64,000 nucleotides of DNA from Pithys albifrons albifrons (lineage: Eukaryota; Chordata; Aves; Passeriformes; Thamnophilidae): the NCBI RefSeq assembly GCF_047495875.1, contig NC_092497.1, forward strand, positions 63,697,492-63,761,491, read 5' to 3'. The position numbers and the translations under genes are program-made. Positions 46,011-59,100 of this stretch are shown in pieces. How positions within the stretch are numbered: position 1 is the first letter of the stretch; each line of letters begins with the position of its first letter. The notes below the pieces were generated by a model that did no database searches, had not been told where the DNA came from, and saw only the letters and a program-made list of their open reading frames with translations.

Positions 46011-46552
46011 TGATGCCGAAGGGGTTTTTTGATTTTTCAATTTTCATATTTTAAGAACACAGTAAATGTAATGCTGTAGATTTTAGTGAATTAATATTTA
46101 GCAGCTTATAGTATAAAGTCCTTCTATCTCTACCCCTGCTCCAGAACAGGCAGCTAAGATCTGACAGCTATTTAGTCTCTTTCTCAAGGTATCAGATTAA
46201 AGAATATCAGAGAAAACATAAACATGGAGCAGTGTGACCCAAAGCCCTGGAGAGCATCCAAAGAACCTTTGTGTGCTGAAGAAGAGGAGGTGGATGAAGA
46301 CAGAGGGTCCCAACGACCCCAGCCCCAATTCAACAGGGGTGGGAACTGAGAGGGGACAGAGGTGGAACTGGACATGTGGACAGTAGTGATTGGATCAGTT
46401 ATATTATAAAAGCTATAGAACTTAGAGCTTGCTCGCACGCGCACGTCTATGTATTCCTGGATGAGCAGGGTTGCTCATTAAAGTGCCTGCCCATTATCTT
46501 ATCTCCTACAAAACTTGGCTCGGAGTCTTTTTTACAGACTTTTACGGCAACA
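46011..46552 (+). mobile_element. Solo LTR, 542 bp, with ATAC target duplication
   Basis: The ends are inverted repeats (TGATGCCGAA at the start, TTACGGCAACA at the end) and are flanked by the 4-bp duplication ATAC (46007-46010 and 46553-46556). A TATA box (TATAAAA, 46405-46411) is preceded by an inverted CCAAT (ATTGG, about 46390). A short GC-rich R-like segment follows, then ATTAAA at 46477-46482 and a U5-like end. This gives full U3-R-U5 order on the plus strand. A 4-bp duplication fits gammaretrovirus-like (class I) elements. No viral genes are present. Confidence 0.87.
46405..46411 (+). promoter_or_regulatory. TATA box of the LTR
   Basis: TATAAAA sits in the middle of the solo LTR, pointing toward the CpG island 1.2 kb downstream. 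It is the expected U3 promoter position; activity is unknown. Confidence 0.6.
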
Positions 46553-46556
46553 ATAC

Positions 46557-47649
46557 TCATTGAGAGACTTTGCTGCTCTACATTCATGAGCTTCAGGTAT
46601 CTGAAAAGAATAAATCTGGAATATGCATAGCTTCTGGAGAGTTAACCTGGGAAAGGAAGAAGAAAAGCAGTGGAAAGACAGAGAAATGAGAAGGGAGGAT
46701 CAGGAGGTGCTAGCTTTTGACAGCAGACTACATGGAAAACCAGAAAAAGCAAGGACAGACACATCACAGCTGTATCCTTTTACACTGTAAAGTAACAATA
46801 ATGACTTTGCAGAGTCTCACATCCAGAGCTGGAAAAGACCAGGTGTTGTCACATTCCTGACTTTGCTGAGTCTTCTGCATCTTGCTTACTCCTGGTCTGT
46901 TGGATTCGCTTTCAGACCTGTGTTACAGAGCGGCTGTCCTACTCCGTGCTGTGAAACCATTCCTGGCATTACCACAAAGCTTCTGAATCATTTGCTCCTG
47001 GAGACCTTGCAGCCCTGGAGCAACGAAGATAGCACCTGAGATAAGAGGGAGGAGTGAAAGAAACCATCTATGCATCAATCCATCCTGAGTATTCAAGCCC
47101 TTAAGCGAAAACATCCAAAGCTCACAAAAACGGGGACTACTGTATCATTTCACAGCTAAAAAGGCTTTAGAGACAGCCTCTTCTGGCCAGTAAACATCAA
47201 CGTACAAGTTTAAAAACTTGCTGAGACTCACAAAGCAGTGCAGAGGGAGCTCATGCCCATTTTTCTGTTCTTTGAAAGCCTTGCTAAAGATTCCATCAGC
47301 CTCGCACAGAATAGATGGCATCCGGAGGCCACATTCTCCCGAGGCTCTGACACCGAAAAAATCATTTGGTAGGACAGCCTTCACTGGGAAATCCCAGTCC
47401 GTTGGCACTGGGCTGCACCAGCCGTGGTCAAGCAGTGGATCTGACCCAAACCCTGCTGAGGCCGAGGCCAACGCTCCATTCGTGGGCTTTCAACAACTTG
47501 CTCCAACCTGTACACAGCGCAAACTCCACCTGAGTTAGCTCCAGGCAGGTTTTTCCAAGGAGGCTGCGTTTCCAGGGATTACCCGACAGCAACGCTTCTC
47601 TCCCTGACAGGGAGTTCCGGCATCCCGGTGAGCCGCTGACCTAGGCTCT
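46557..47649. other. Upstream flank of the CpG island
   Basis: GC content rises toward the island. Near 46824 the words CATCCAGAGCTGGAAAAGACC hint at an old CR1-like or MIR-like piece, but too little matches to call it. Confidence 0.4.
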
Positions 47650-48620
47650 TACATGATGGACAAGAAAACTCCCTTCTGACGCCGCCGGTGGCCCTCCCAC
47701 TCCAGTGCATCTCCGGGGCTCCAGGGGCGTATGCCATCCACGCCGCGCCGTGCGCCCATCAGACCCGTCCAGGACTCTCCCCCCACCCACAGCGGGACGG
47801 AACGGTTGGACTGGGGCATGCACAGAGGTGCGGAGAGACCTCGTTGCTGGGGCTTGGGGGTCGCACTGCTGGGGACGTGGGAGGGTTTGCGCCGTCGGAG
47901 AGAGCGTCGCCGGGGGTTAGCTGCGGGCGGACAGACGGCCGCGCCGGGGCGGGCGGATCGCGGGTGCCTGGAGGCGCCGTGTTGATTTTGGGCAGCGCGC
48001 AGTCGCAGTGCGGACGCCGGCGGCTACAAAGCGGCGGCCGGAGGAGTTTTCGGACTGTCAGCGATGCGGGGGGGGGCGGAGGTGGGGGCTGCTGTTTTGC
48101 GGGGATCCCGAGCGCCCCACCACTAGCGCCCCACCAGCATCATCCTACCACCAACCTTCTCGCTGGGACGCGGAGCCCAGAGGTGAGCGGTGGGCGGGCG
48201 GGGGGAGGGGATGGGGCGGGCGAGAGGCGCACGGGCGAAGTGCGGGCACAGCGCCGACGGCTCTGCTGCCGCCCGTCTCATCGGACGAAACAGCATCTTT
48301 CTCTCCAGCCCTTCAGGGGAGCTTCTGAGTCTGTCGGTCGCCGGGAGCGGATTGTCTGCCACAGTGCTGCCTCTCTGCCGGGAAGGTGGTGGTCCCGGAG
48401 GACCGGTATGTGAGCCTGTTTGATAGCTCTCCCCGTTTTGAGTTGAGTTTGATTTTGCCGAGCGGGGCACGGACGCGCGTGTTTAGTGCATCGCTGCATC
48501 CCGGCGCCCCTCGGAGCGTCCCTGGGCCGCCCGCCGTGGGGGCCGGCTGCGGGCTCCCCCGGCCCTGAGCGCTGGCTGCCCACGGAAGTGCTGCCCGGTG
48601 TGGGAGGAAACACCTGGGTA
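47650..48620 (+). promoter_or_regulatory. KANK1: CpG-island promoter, probably KANK1
   Basis: About 1 kb of GC-rich, CpG-dense sequence stands in an AT-rich region. GC boxes include GGGGCGGGC at 47946-47954, GGGGGGGCGGAG near 48070 and GGGGCGGGCGAG near 48211. There is no TATA box, as usual for island promoters. DOCK8 ends about 12-14 kb upstream on the same strand. In vertebrates the next gene in that direction is KANK1, whose 5' exons are non-coding, so the gene name rests on synteny and not on coding sequence. The 241-codon ORF through the island is a by-product of GC richness. Confidence 0.7.
48181..48188 (+). other. KANK1: Candidate splice donor of a non-coding first exon
   Basis: CCCAGAG|GTGAGCGG gives a near-consensus donor with the intron starting at 48183, inside the CpG island. 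A weaker alternative is CCG|GTATGT at about 48404. The transcription start is not defined by the sequence; it probably lies between about 47900 and 48100. Confidence 0.5.
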
Positions 48621-51600
48621 GGGGAGAAGAGGCAGACCGCTTACCGTGGTGGGGGGAATGAACGGGTCATCTGTGAGAGCGGTGTTCACCGGTGCATTGT
48701 TTAAATGGACCGTCACTAACTTGTGAGCTGGCACTTCAGAAAGACTAAAGAATTTTTTTTTCTCGGGAGGTAGGGGGCATGGGACAAGGGGAAAGTCTTG
48801 GGCTTTGGTGCTCAGTATTTGAATATGCCCTAACTTTGGCTGATCCTCACAGATCTCAAAAAAAACCGAAAACAACCAAACCACAAACTCTTAAAACATC
48901 CCGAAGTGTTTGGAAACTATCTTATTCTTTCTTCGTGAGACAACACTGCACACCTTGATACACATTTATGTGTAAAAACCAATTTAGGCATAATTACAAG
49001 CCTCGGGAATGACAGTGAGTTTCTTGTGACTGCTTTGTCCCTGAGTTACACATAAGACCAAATTAAGTTTAATTTTCCTTGGACTGATGTTAAGGTCAGG
49101 CATAGTGTGCTTTTCGTTAAATCAAAGCTCTCAAACATTTAAATACAGGCAGAGTCCATCTGGCAGTTCTGTAGCATAACTGATAACATTACATCTTGGC
49201 AAGCCATAAAAGGTACCATGACAATTTGCTGATTAAAAATGTTGGATGTATCTTACCCTTTTATTTCACCCTTTCTGGCAGAATGACTGGGTCTGATTAA
49301 AGGTCGTACAGGTATGGGTTGTGAGGAAAGAAGAATATGAGAAAAGTGAGAGGAGGCTGATTGAGTTAATGTGAGTTTTAGAAAGGTCAAACTAATTTAA
49401 TCAGTGATCGAAGTGTGCAAAAGAGGCCTTGGCATTTTTGTTCAGATCGGGTTCCAAGCCTTAGAAGTGCTTCATGTGTCTTCAGGTCTGGAATTAGTTT
49501 TCCAAAGTGAGCGAGTGCCAGCAGGGCACAGTGGGCTGGCTGGTAGAGTAGGGCTGCGCCCAGTCCATGCTGCAGGCGGCATCTTTGCAGTCTTGTCTCT
49601 CTTCTGTCCGGGAACATCTGTCAGATACTAGTGACTAGGTGAAATGGGATCTTATCCCAAAACTGCCTCCTCAATAGGAGATGAGGTGGTGTATGTCAGG
49701 GAAGTCTGTATCTTTCCTCCATCCATTTTGAGTGAGAGAGATTACAGTTCTGGTGCCCGAAGGTGTGGGGAGGATTGGGTGTGCGGTGTTGTTGCATGAG
49801 TATTCCACATAGTGCTGGGTGTGGGTCATACCAGTGCTGGGGGCAGCAGCCCCGAGCAGCAACACAACCCGAATGGCCAGAGTGCACCTTAGGCCGAAAT
49901 GCTCTTGTGCACCTTGAAATCTGTGACTTTGCTGCTTGGTGGGATTTGATACTGCGTTGAACTCTTTCATTTGACATCACAGTGCGGTTTGTCCCTTGTT
50001 ATTGCTAGAGAACTAAATGGAAATTCATACTAAGGTGGATGTTTCTCTAGTGGCAAACAGGATACTGCCATTAAATGGATTATTGGTTACCACTCGGTGT
50101 AATTTAGTGACAACTTCTGTAGCACTCCAGCCCATATGGGAGCCCCTAATGTCTTAGTTTTTAAGTTTGTACACACCTGCTTTCTTTTAAGTTTGTGCTT
50201 TACTGTGACATTGCACTGGAGAAACTGTGACTAAAAATGGATCCTTAGATTGAAAACTGAACCCGAACTGGCTTTATGTGGCAGTTTAGTGTGTTTCTAA
50301 AATCCCACCTCCTTGGGAGAAGCAGCGGTGGAGGTATTTCTCATACAACAAATGACTTCTGTGTGAGACGAGTTGGTCCAGTTGCTCCCTCTCAGTATCT
50401 ATTTGCCTTTTTCCACTCTGGCAGTTTTCTCAGTTTTGTAAGCTGGTACAGCTTGTGGTCTCAATTTCTGCAGTGCCATGCATGTGTAAATAATAGATGC
50501 TTAAAGTGAAATGAAAACGTCTAAATGAAGAGTCTATTCTGCAAGTGATGCAGAGCCACTGTGAAGAGCTGTCAGGAATGGGCATCTGATCGTGCTTTTA
50601 GTTGCTAAAACGTTAGCAGTTAATTGAGGACTGTTGCAAATTTTCTTGTGGTGTCAGCACCTCTCGTAGTGGTAGGTCACTGAGAAAGAGGGGGTTTTAC
50701 CTAGTCATTTAGCTAATGGAATTGACTAATGGGCCAGAGGAGGTGTTTCAGACGTCACTGCTCATGCTGTCCAATCCATCCAACTTTGCCTGTGTGCTTT
50801 AGAAAAGAAAGGAGCACAGAACTTGGAAAATGGCTTGAAAGCCTATATGAATGTATGTGCACGAGTATGAATTGTATCTAAAATTTTTGTGGATTGTGGC
50901 AAGATGACAACTATTAAGCTAAATAACTAGGTTTTCATATCATAATGATGAGAAGTTCAGGTGGAATTGCAACACGAAATAGGAATAAAAAACTTGCAAA
51001 AAGTTTTGATTACAGCTAACTTCTTAAAGATTCAATAAACGTAGTTTAACAATGACTTCATGTGCTAGCTGTAATTTTTTTACAGGATTTACTTGAAAAC
51101 TTTTTGAGATATAAAAATATATCTAAAAATAACAGTATTTTTGTATAAACCTTATGCATATATTATTTCATAAGCCTTTATGAAATAAAAAACTTTGTGA
51201 ACATTATGAAATGAGTTTATCATGACTAGAGATTGAAATTTATGCTGAGATTTATGATGTGTTTGGTTCTAATGGAAAACTATTCATTTTAAGTATCTCA
51301 ATAGTATCTACTTGCATGGTTGAATAACTGGTGGTGCTATAAAAGAGCATTTAGGTATCTCATGGAGAAATATGGAAAACCACTTAGTCTTGTCAACACA
51401 GATACTCCACAGTTGTCTCTTGCTGCCATTATGGAAGCTATATATCAAAAGTGTGCAAATGATATGACTGTCCCCAGCTGTCAAAAGCCTAGTACCTGAA
51501 GAGAGATAAATATATGTTAGGAATGAACAGTCAGCATAATTGATTTCTTTTTCAGCACAATTTTAGGGAGAGTACTCCTACTTACACAGCAGTGTTGTAT

Positions 51601-54384
51601 CGTGAATTTTACTCTGATGTGTATCTAGCTCATTCTCTAACTCTGAATGCTGCCCACTTATTTTACTTTGGGAAACTGTGTCTGCAATTGTGGCAGTAGT
51701 GTTGAGACTTGTGATTAAATCTGAATACTCATTTAGCCCATTTTTACATTTTTAGTTTGCTAAAGGATCTCCGTCAAATTTCATGTAGCAGAAAGTGTGT
51801 GATAATAGTCACTTTTTCAGCATTAAAGGTGTACTTGTCTATCATGAGAAAAGGAGGAAATTACTGATGACGTGCTGTGGTGCATACTGGAAATGCTTTC
51901 TGAACTTCACTAGTAATGAAAAAAAATTTGTCATTCAGGAGAGATGAAAACACAGGAGCATCTGATCTCTCTTCCAGGCTGCCACAGGCTCTGGGCTCTT
52001 AACTCTGTAGTAAGCCAAATAACTAGTTTGGCTAAAGCACAACTTAGAAGGGTGCATCCTGTTTGACTTAAAATGCACCCACAAGCTTCCCTTGGCAGTA
52101 AATGACATTTTTTGGTGTCTTTCTGAGCTCAAAAATGTGTTTCTGTTTTCTAATTAGACGTCTACTGAGGATGGATAGCTGACAATTAAACGTGAGTCAT
52201 TAATGTGTGTTTTCAATGTCCCTTTAATTCTTCGGAGATGTGAGTACACTGAAGTCAGAGGAGTCTGACAAGAACAATTGGAACTTACTTGTGGATAAGC
52301 AATGTCAAACTGAGTGACCTTTTTATAATGCAAACTGCTGTTCTTCACATACTTTTCTGGTGTATGGGCTTCCTATTGCACACAGGAGCCAAAGCTAGAC
52401 CTGGGTATCTGCCCTGATGGCTTTGGTTGGCCTTTCCCTCAAATAATGCGTCTCCAGAAAATGTTCTGGTGAAAGTGATGGTAGGAGGGAGGATATTGGG
52501 CAGTTAAGGTGTCTCAGCCTGTATTGTGGGGCTCAGGGATGGTGCCTCTGTCTCATTCCACGCACTACAGAGATGTCTGTGCTGTCCTGGGGCATGGGAT
52601 GTTGCTGCGTGACAAACATTGCTCAGGAGGAAGTGTCAGTGAAAGATGTCTACTACATGCAAAACATGGGCTGTTTCTCCATGCTCTCTAAAGCTGTGTG
52701 TGCCATTAACTGTTAACATCTTTGGTGGTTCTTGGTAGTGCTTGGTGTCCAGGAGGGCAAGTGGGGACCCTCATTGGGTTTCTTGGGCAAATGTTTATAG
52801 CACCACACTTTCTGGGTTGGATTGCTTGTCTGCTCTGGGTTGGTAATACCTTAAACCTACTTCATTGTGTGCTAGTGCTCTGAAGTGAAGGATGGCCTTC
52901 CTGGCTGTAGATGCCTTGAACTGCTGGTTGTGGAAATCCAAAAGGATTTACTGTTGAATTCTTCACTGCACAAATGTACCTATTCCTCATCCTAAGAACC
53001 TGAGGTTTTCTTAGTGGTCTACCATTTCTGTGCCCAAAGGTTCCAATGCATTAACATGAAGCAGTAGTGCCCTGGCAGGAGTGGATTGTGCTGCTGCTGC
53101 ATTTTCCAAGGAGATGCAAACAGTCAAAATGGTATTGGACAAGGCAATAGCTCTAGTCAAGTTGCTTTGTTTTGAGAGGTTTTTTACCATGGACTTTTGA
53201 CAAATGTGGGGTATCTGCACATCTAAGACCAATGATGGATAATCTATTCATTATGTCTTGTATGTGGCTGTAATTAGTAAACATAGACTTTTAAACCCTA
53301 AGTCCCTGGACTTATTTTTTTTTCCTGAATACTTCAGATAGTATTCATAAGTTTAACTCCAGATAGGGCTGTTACCCACAGAAGTGACCAGTCCTTCTCT
53401 TGGTCTCACTGAGCTGGTAGCCTTCATGGTTGGTGTGTATCAATAGTGACTTCTGTCCTGTGAGTGTGTACAAACATTTCAGCCCCCCAATTACATATCT
53501 TGATCATCCCTTCTTGATATAATGACAACCACTGATTTAGCTTTTATGCACTATTCATTATTTTGCCTAATCCACCCCTCCCTTCCAAATAACGTCTCTT
53601 TGGTCAGTGAGAAACTTAAGTGGGTTTTTTGAAGCCTCTTTAGTGATTTATATGCATTTCTGATCCCTTCCCAACTTTACAGTGCCATTATATCAGGGGA
53701 GGATGCTGCTCAGATTGACTCGGATCATTTTGCAGCACAAATTCCTAAGTGGTGCCAGAACTGTTTCTGTTTTGTTTGGCGTCCATACAAACCTCTGCAT
53801 CTCCTGGCTCTTTCCTGTTGACAGCAGCTGCCTGTGCCACAGGCCATACAGGGGCTGCAAATCTGTGCCTGGCTGAAAGCAGCGAGCTCTTCCGTTGCAG
53901 TTCTGCTGCCAGCTTCTTTGTGTTGGTGCTAATATATATGTGGCTGTGTGACAAATCAGATTGGAACACTGATCTGGCTAGAAACAAACATGCTAAAATA
54001 CGCACCCTTCCCACCCTCCTGCCCCGGCGCTTTGCTGTCCCACCCGCTCTGCCAGCATAACATGAGAGGGTGGAAGCCTCCTCGGTAGTAGAGGGTTGTG
54101 TCAGAAATTAATAGGCATGAATTCGTGGTACTGTGATTGCCTCCCGAGTCTGCGAGCTATTGGAAGCCCATGTGATGTGTTCTAAACTTTGGCCCATCAG
54201 AACCTTCTTGTGAGATGATGATGATCAGAAGCACCCTGCTCTGTGGGTGGGACTGGGAAAGCTCCTTGCCTTACATTTTCTGCTCAGCATGCTACCAGCC
54301 TGCAGTCTCTTATTCTCAATGATGAAAGATTTAGTTTTAAACAATTATTTCCCTCGAGTTATTATGATTATTTCCTATCCTTTT

Positions 54385-54445
54385 TTGTGTTTTTTTTTTT
54401 GTTTGGTTGGGGTTTTTTTGTTTGTTTTGTTTTGTTGCTTGGTAT
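54385..54445. repeat. T/G-rich low-complexity tract
   Basis: Runs of T are broken by GTTTG and GGTTGGGG units. It is simple sequence; no element body was recognised beside it. Confidence 0.8.
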
Positions 54446-56149
54446 TTTTTATTTTTTAACTGAAACTCTTTTCATGATTAAAGGCTGGAAGTCTTCCCTG
54501 AAGTGAGAATGTCAGAGGTTGAATGTGTTTGTTTAGGTGCATAAACATGGCAGTGCATGGTGGGCTTCCATCAGTGTTTTCATTCACTTCATGAGCTGTT
54601 GAGTGAGAAAAGGATGGTGCTCAGGAATGAGCTGTTTTGGAACAGCTGTGTCAAAAAGCCCCCAGGGACCTCAGACAATAGTGAACTCTCTAAATTATGC
54701 GCTTTTCATCCCTCTTTCAGCATACCGCGATGCAGAGGTTCTCTGTAAGGGGTCTGCCAAAGTAATCTGATTTGAACAGTGAAAGAAAGATACATGTGGC
54801 TGTCCTTCTCCAGAGAGAATTTGCCAAGAAATGCAGTGATTGGGGAAAATAACATTTGGATGCAGACTCAGGAGCTTTCCTATTTATGGCTTTTGAGTGT
54901 TTTAAAATTAGAATACAAAAAGTAACAAGGGACAGTCAAGATGTTGATTGTGAGACAAAAGCATGGGCACTTGAGATATGCATTGTTATTAAATGAAACA
55001 ATATTGCAGAGTTTCCCCCCCAGTTTCTAGACTTCCAACAGAAGATAAATTGGAGTGAAAGGGTTTTTAGGTCTTCTGTGTTATGCAGCTTGGCAAATAC
55101 TATTTAAGCCTTTGGGTGTTTTCTCACCAGTGCTTTGTTATTAACCCTGCTACTAGTAGACAGGTTGTACTGTTTAAATCCCTCCTCTTCAGTATCCTTG
55201 CAGTGTTAGATTGATAGATTAAGATAGAATCTGTGCCACTGCAGTCCAGCTTTTGAATGCTGCTTAAGAGCAGAGCTGCTACTTTTTTTTCCTTCAAAGT
55301 CTGTCTATCCCAGTAGACACAGCAAAATACCTGCTGAGAGAAGATACTTAGTGTAGCTGAATCTTTCCTCAGAGTAGTGACTGATGCTGAGGTCAGTCCT
55401 ACTGTGGTGGATTTTTTAGGTTTGTTTGTTTTAGCAGAGTGCTTTAATGGATAATGACTCAAATATAGGAATCTGACTTTTCACTCCAGTTAGCCACAGA
55501 TGCACCACCATGTATCTGCCATTCTGCAGTAGATAACTTCAGTGTGCATTGTTTATATTTCAGATACCAAAACAGGGTAAAAATCAGGCTCTTCATTCAC
55601 TGGGACATTTCATGTAGCTGAGTGTGAGTGCACATCCCTTCAGGCTCCATTAGCATGAGTTAACTTTGTAATTGGGTTTCTGGGGCAAACAGGGACAGGA
55701 AGCAGAAGTAATTTGGCAGGCTAGGCTTAGCTTTTTTGTTCTGTGTGGTGTAAGTGCACAAAGCAGCAGAAGTAAAAGATGGCTGCAGAATGACTGGAGA
55801 AATCCTAACAAAGTGGAGGACAGTTGTTCAAAATTTGTGCGGATGTAATGGAGTATCATGCAGCTATACCAAGGTGGAATTTTACAGCAATATTGAAGCA
55901 GGATTTCTATAGCTCCCATGCTTTTTAGAGCCCTACTCTTGCTGCTCTGTTTTTCAGCTTTCTACCTGTCTGGCAGTAGCACCTTGTCTTGTAGAGTCTG
56001 GCAACCAAAAATGGGTTTGCTGAGTGAAAAGCAATTGTCACTCAGTTTTGAAACGACTTAACAATGAAGTTGTTAAAAGAATGGTAAGTTTTGAAGTTGC
56101 TCCAAACTCTGTTCATAATATCTAGTTTTCCACAACCACACCAAAAAAC

Positions 56150-56164
56150 GGGGGGGGGGGGGGG
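56150..56164. repeat. 15-base G run
   Basis: Fifteen consecutive G follow CCAAAAAAC. It can form a G-quadruplex and its length is prone to sequencing error. Confidence 0.9.
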
Positions 56165-59100
56165 TGTGGAATCCAAACCAAACTGTAAGTTTGGGCAAGA
56201 TAGTCAAGTATTTTGTTTCGTTGGGTTTTTTTAAGCCATTGAAAGTCATCTTTCTCTTTTCAGGTGTTCCATCTGGACTTACATGAGTGTGACTAGAATT
56301 AAGCTGTTTGTGGTATTTTTTTAAAACCACACTTAACGTTTTCAATAAATAACTTCACTGTAGAAACAACAGTCTTTATTCTGGACTAATCTTAAGCTAA
56401 AAATCTGTTCTTGTATTGCTTTTTCTAAGCCTTAAGATTCCATTAAGTTCCATTCCTTTTTGACATATGGGACTGAACTTGTTCTTAAACTTCTAACTTA
56501 CTGTCTTTCCGCAACCCCTCTCCCCATCCCCAAAGATAAGCTCTTGAAGGGTTTTCTTTCCTCCTGAATGCCAGTCTTCCTTGGGATCAATGAGCATTTT
56601 CTCAACGTGTGTTTTACCAGCAGGCTGCTCAGACAGCTTTCTGTGTATGGCAAGTCGGTAACATTCACAGATGAGATAAAATCACCTTCAGGAAGACCAA
56701 GATCGAATCACTCTCAAACCAGGAGGTGCTGGAAACGATGTAGGCATGGTTAGCTGTAGTTTATGTATCCTGTTAGCATTGTTTAACCAAACTGACAAAC
56801 TTGATGGCTTCTTCTTTCTTTGTTCTTGTCATACTGCTTTACTCACGGGTTTTTATCGAGTAGACAAGGGCTCTGATGTGTGCCCCTGTGAGGAATGAGA
56901 GTTATCTTAGTTTTGATCCTGATCTCATGTGTGATTTGTGCCTCGGTACTTGTCTCCTTTGTGTTTTTCTTGCAGTTTCTCACCCCATCACCGTTGCTGC
57001 TTGTGCCTACTGTCATGTTTTTAAGAAATGTTGCGAGATCACATCAACGAAAGTACTAGTGGCTGCCGGGAGCCTTCTCACTGGGGAAATTTAAGGAAAA
57101 CAAACCCTTCTTTGTGTCCGGGCACACATCATGCCTGTCACGAGTTATGTGGTAGGCGTGCTAAGGAGGTGCAGTCGGTGTTCAGTCCGGCGAGACCCAA
57201 CGGTGGGAGGTGGCCACCGGCTGCCAGCATGAGCCCCTCCTGGGTAGCTGCTTTTCCAGTCAGATGGGCGGTGCTCAGCCACTCAGTGGTTGGACTAAGA
57301 CCTGGGGATCAGGAAAATATGGTAGAAATAAAATTAAGTTCTTCAAGAACCTTAAAAATAAGCAGGTGACTGAATGTTTTTGCACGTTGTAAGGAATTGT
57401 TGGTTTTGGCTGAAGCAGGCTTGAAAGGGTTTCAGGTCTGCTATCTGTAGCAACTTCATCTTTAATTAGCCGTGGGGAGAAAAGGTTTGATCTTGTACAG
57501 ATGAGTTTTAAATGTCTGGCTTGGGAAGTATGAAATGCACGTGTTTATTACTCTTAATGCTGGTATGTTTTTTATGTCAGTAACTAGCCAAAACCCAGGG
57601 AGATTGATGCAGTTTGTCTTAGCTGGTAGAAATTAAGGACATGTAGGTTTATTGGAAAGCTACATGTGGAGTTTGTTTTCTCAAGCGCAGAGTGAGTGGG
57701 ACAAAAGGTACCTTTGCTGGTTTGCAGCCTGCAGTCGAGCCTTGTGACCCCTCCACAGATCCCCCCATTAACGGGAGCCCTACAACTCTGCAGCAACCCG
57801 AGCTGCCTCTTGATCTTTTTGTGTTGTTTCCCTAGTACCCACTCCCATCCCTCTCCCCTGGGCAGCAAACCCCCCTGGGCCCCAGTCCACATTGCTCACA
57901 TTCTCGAGCTCTGTATGCACATACATGGAGCGAGGGAGGGCAGCTAAGCTGGTCCTCTGCTCTGGCTAGGAAACGGCTGTTGTGAAAGCAGTCTGTCTGC
58001 TCCTGTCCTCCCTTCATATCCATCATAGCATCGGCCCCTCTCCGCCAGCATAGCTCACATTCCTGAGCTGCATTTCATTTGGGATGGTGTTTTGCTTTGG
58101 AGGCTGTTCCTGCTTGGTAAAGAAGTTTCCTTGTAGCTGCACCTTCATGAAAGAGCAGTGATTTATATCCCCCAGTTTAAGCACATTAGGTGCCCCTTCT
58201 GGGAAGTTCAAGGTCTCTTCAGTGACTGCAGGTGAGCGAGATGGCAGATGCATGCAGCAGTGAGGAGTGTGTGCAGTGAGGGGCCAGAGGTTTGGCCGTG
58301 CATGGTCTGAAGGAAACCCATGGTGTCCTGGAGGTGGCTCCATGGGAGCTGTGTCTGTGACTATTGTGTAGGGAGGAAGTTTCATTGTAATTTTGGTTAA
58401 AAAACTTTTCTTCCCTCGCCTCTTCCTCCAAGTAACTTGATAATTTGCATCACAAAAGTGATTCAGGGTTTTCTTCTCAATGTGTTGCAGAAAATAACAT
58501 CTCTTCAACTCCTTGATTGAAAATGAGACGATTTATGGGTTGTGTTATGCATTCTGGTGCATTCAAGTGCAACTGTTAATATTGTTTTAACACAGTGTCC
58601 AGTTACAGCCATTGTTGCAGCAGTGCTGAGTCTCATTTGAAGGGGAGGCCTGGCCTGTGATACTGTTGTTGCCCTGTAGAGGAACCAGCTGGGTATGTAA
58701 GGAACTTCTTTTCAGTCTTCAGAAAGAGTGGGCAGATATTCTCTATTTTTTTTACTAGTGCTTTGCCAGAGATTCTTTGAGCAAATAAAAAATAACAATA
58801 ATGTATTTGTGCACAGCTAGGAGCACAGTAGTGCTACTACTAACACTTTTCTGTCATCCAACAACCTTTTTGTATTTATATTAAAGCTTAGTTAAATTGA
58901 CTTTGGTGAAGCTGGAGCATCTCCTCACTTTGATTTCAGTGCAGAAGTTGTCAAGCCACAAAACTGCTCTAATATTCCTGCCTGAAATTTCTGTAAATAG
59001 ATGTGTGGCCTGTGTATATGTACCATACGTCAGAAGCAGTAGTTACTCTGTATGTACCTTTTCTCTCTCCTATCTCTAGAACTTTACCTAGACCCCAAAG

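Noticed and set aside
47688..48413. 241-codon plus-strand ORF in the CpG island
   Set aside because: Arginine-, glycine- and proline-rich translation is what a CpG island gives in any frame; several overlapping ORFs exist on both strands and a splice donor interrupts it.
58023..58508. 161-codon minus-strand ORF
   Set aside because: No recognised domain, no promoter or splice context; kept only as a remark in the intron entry.
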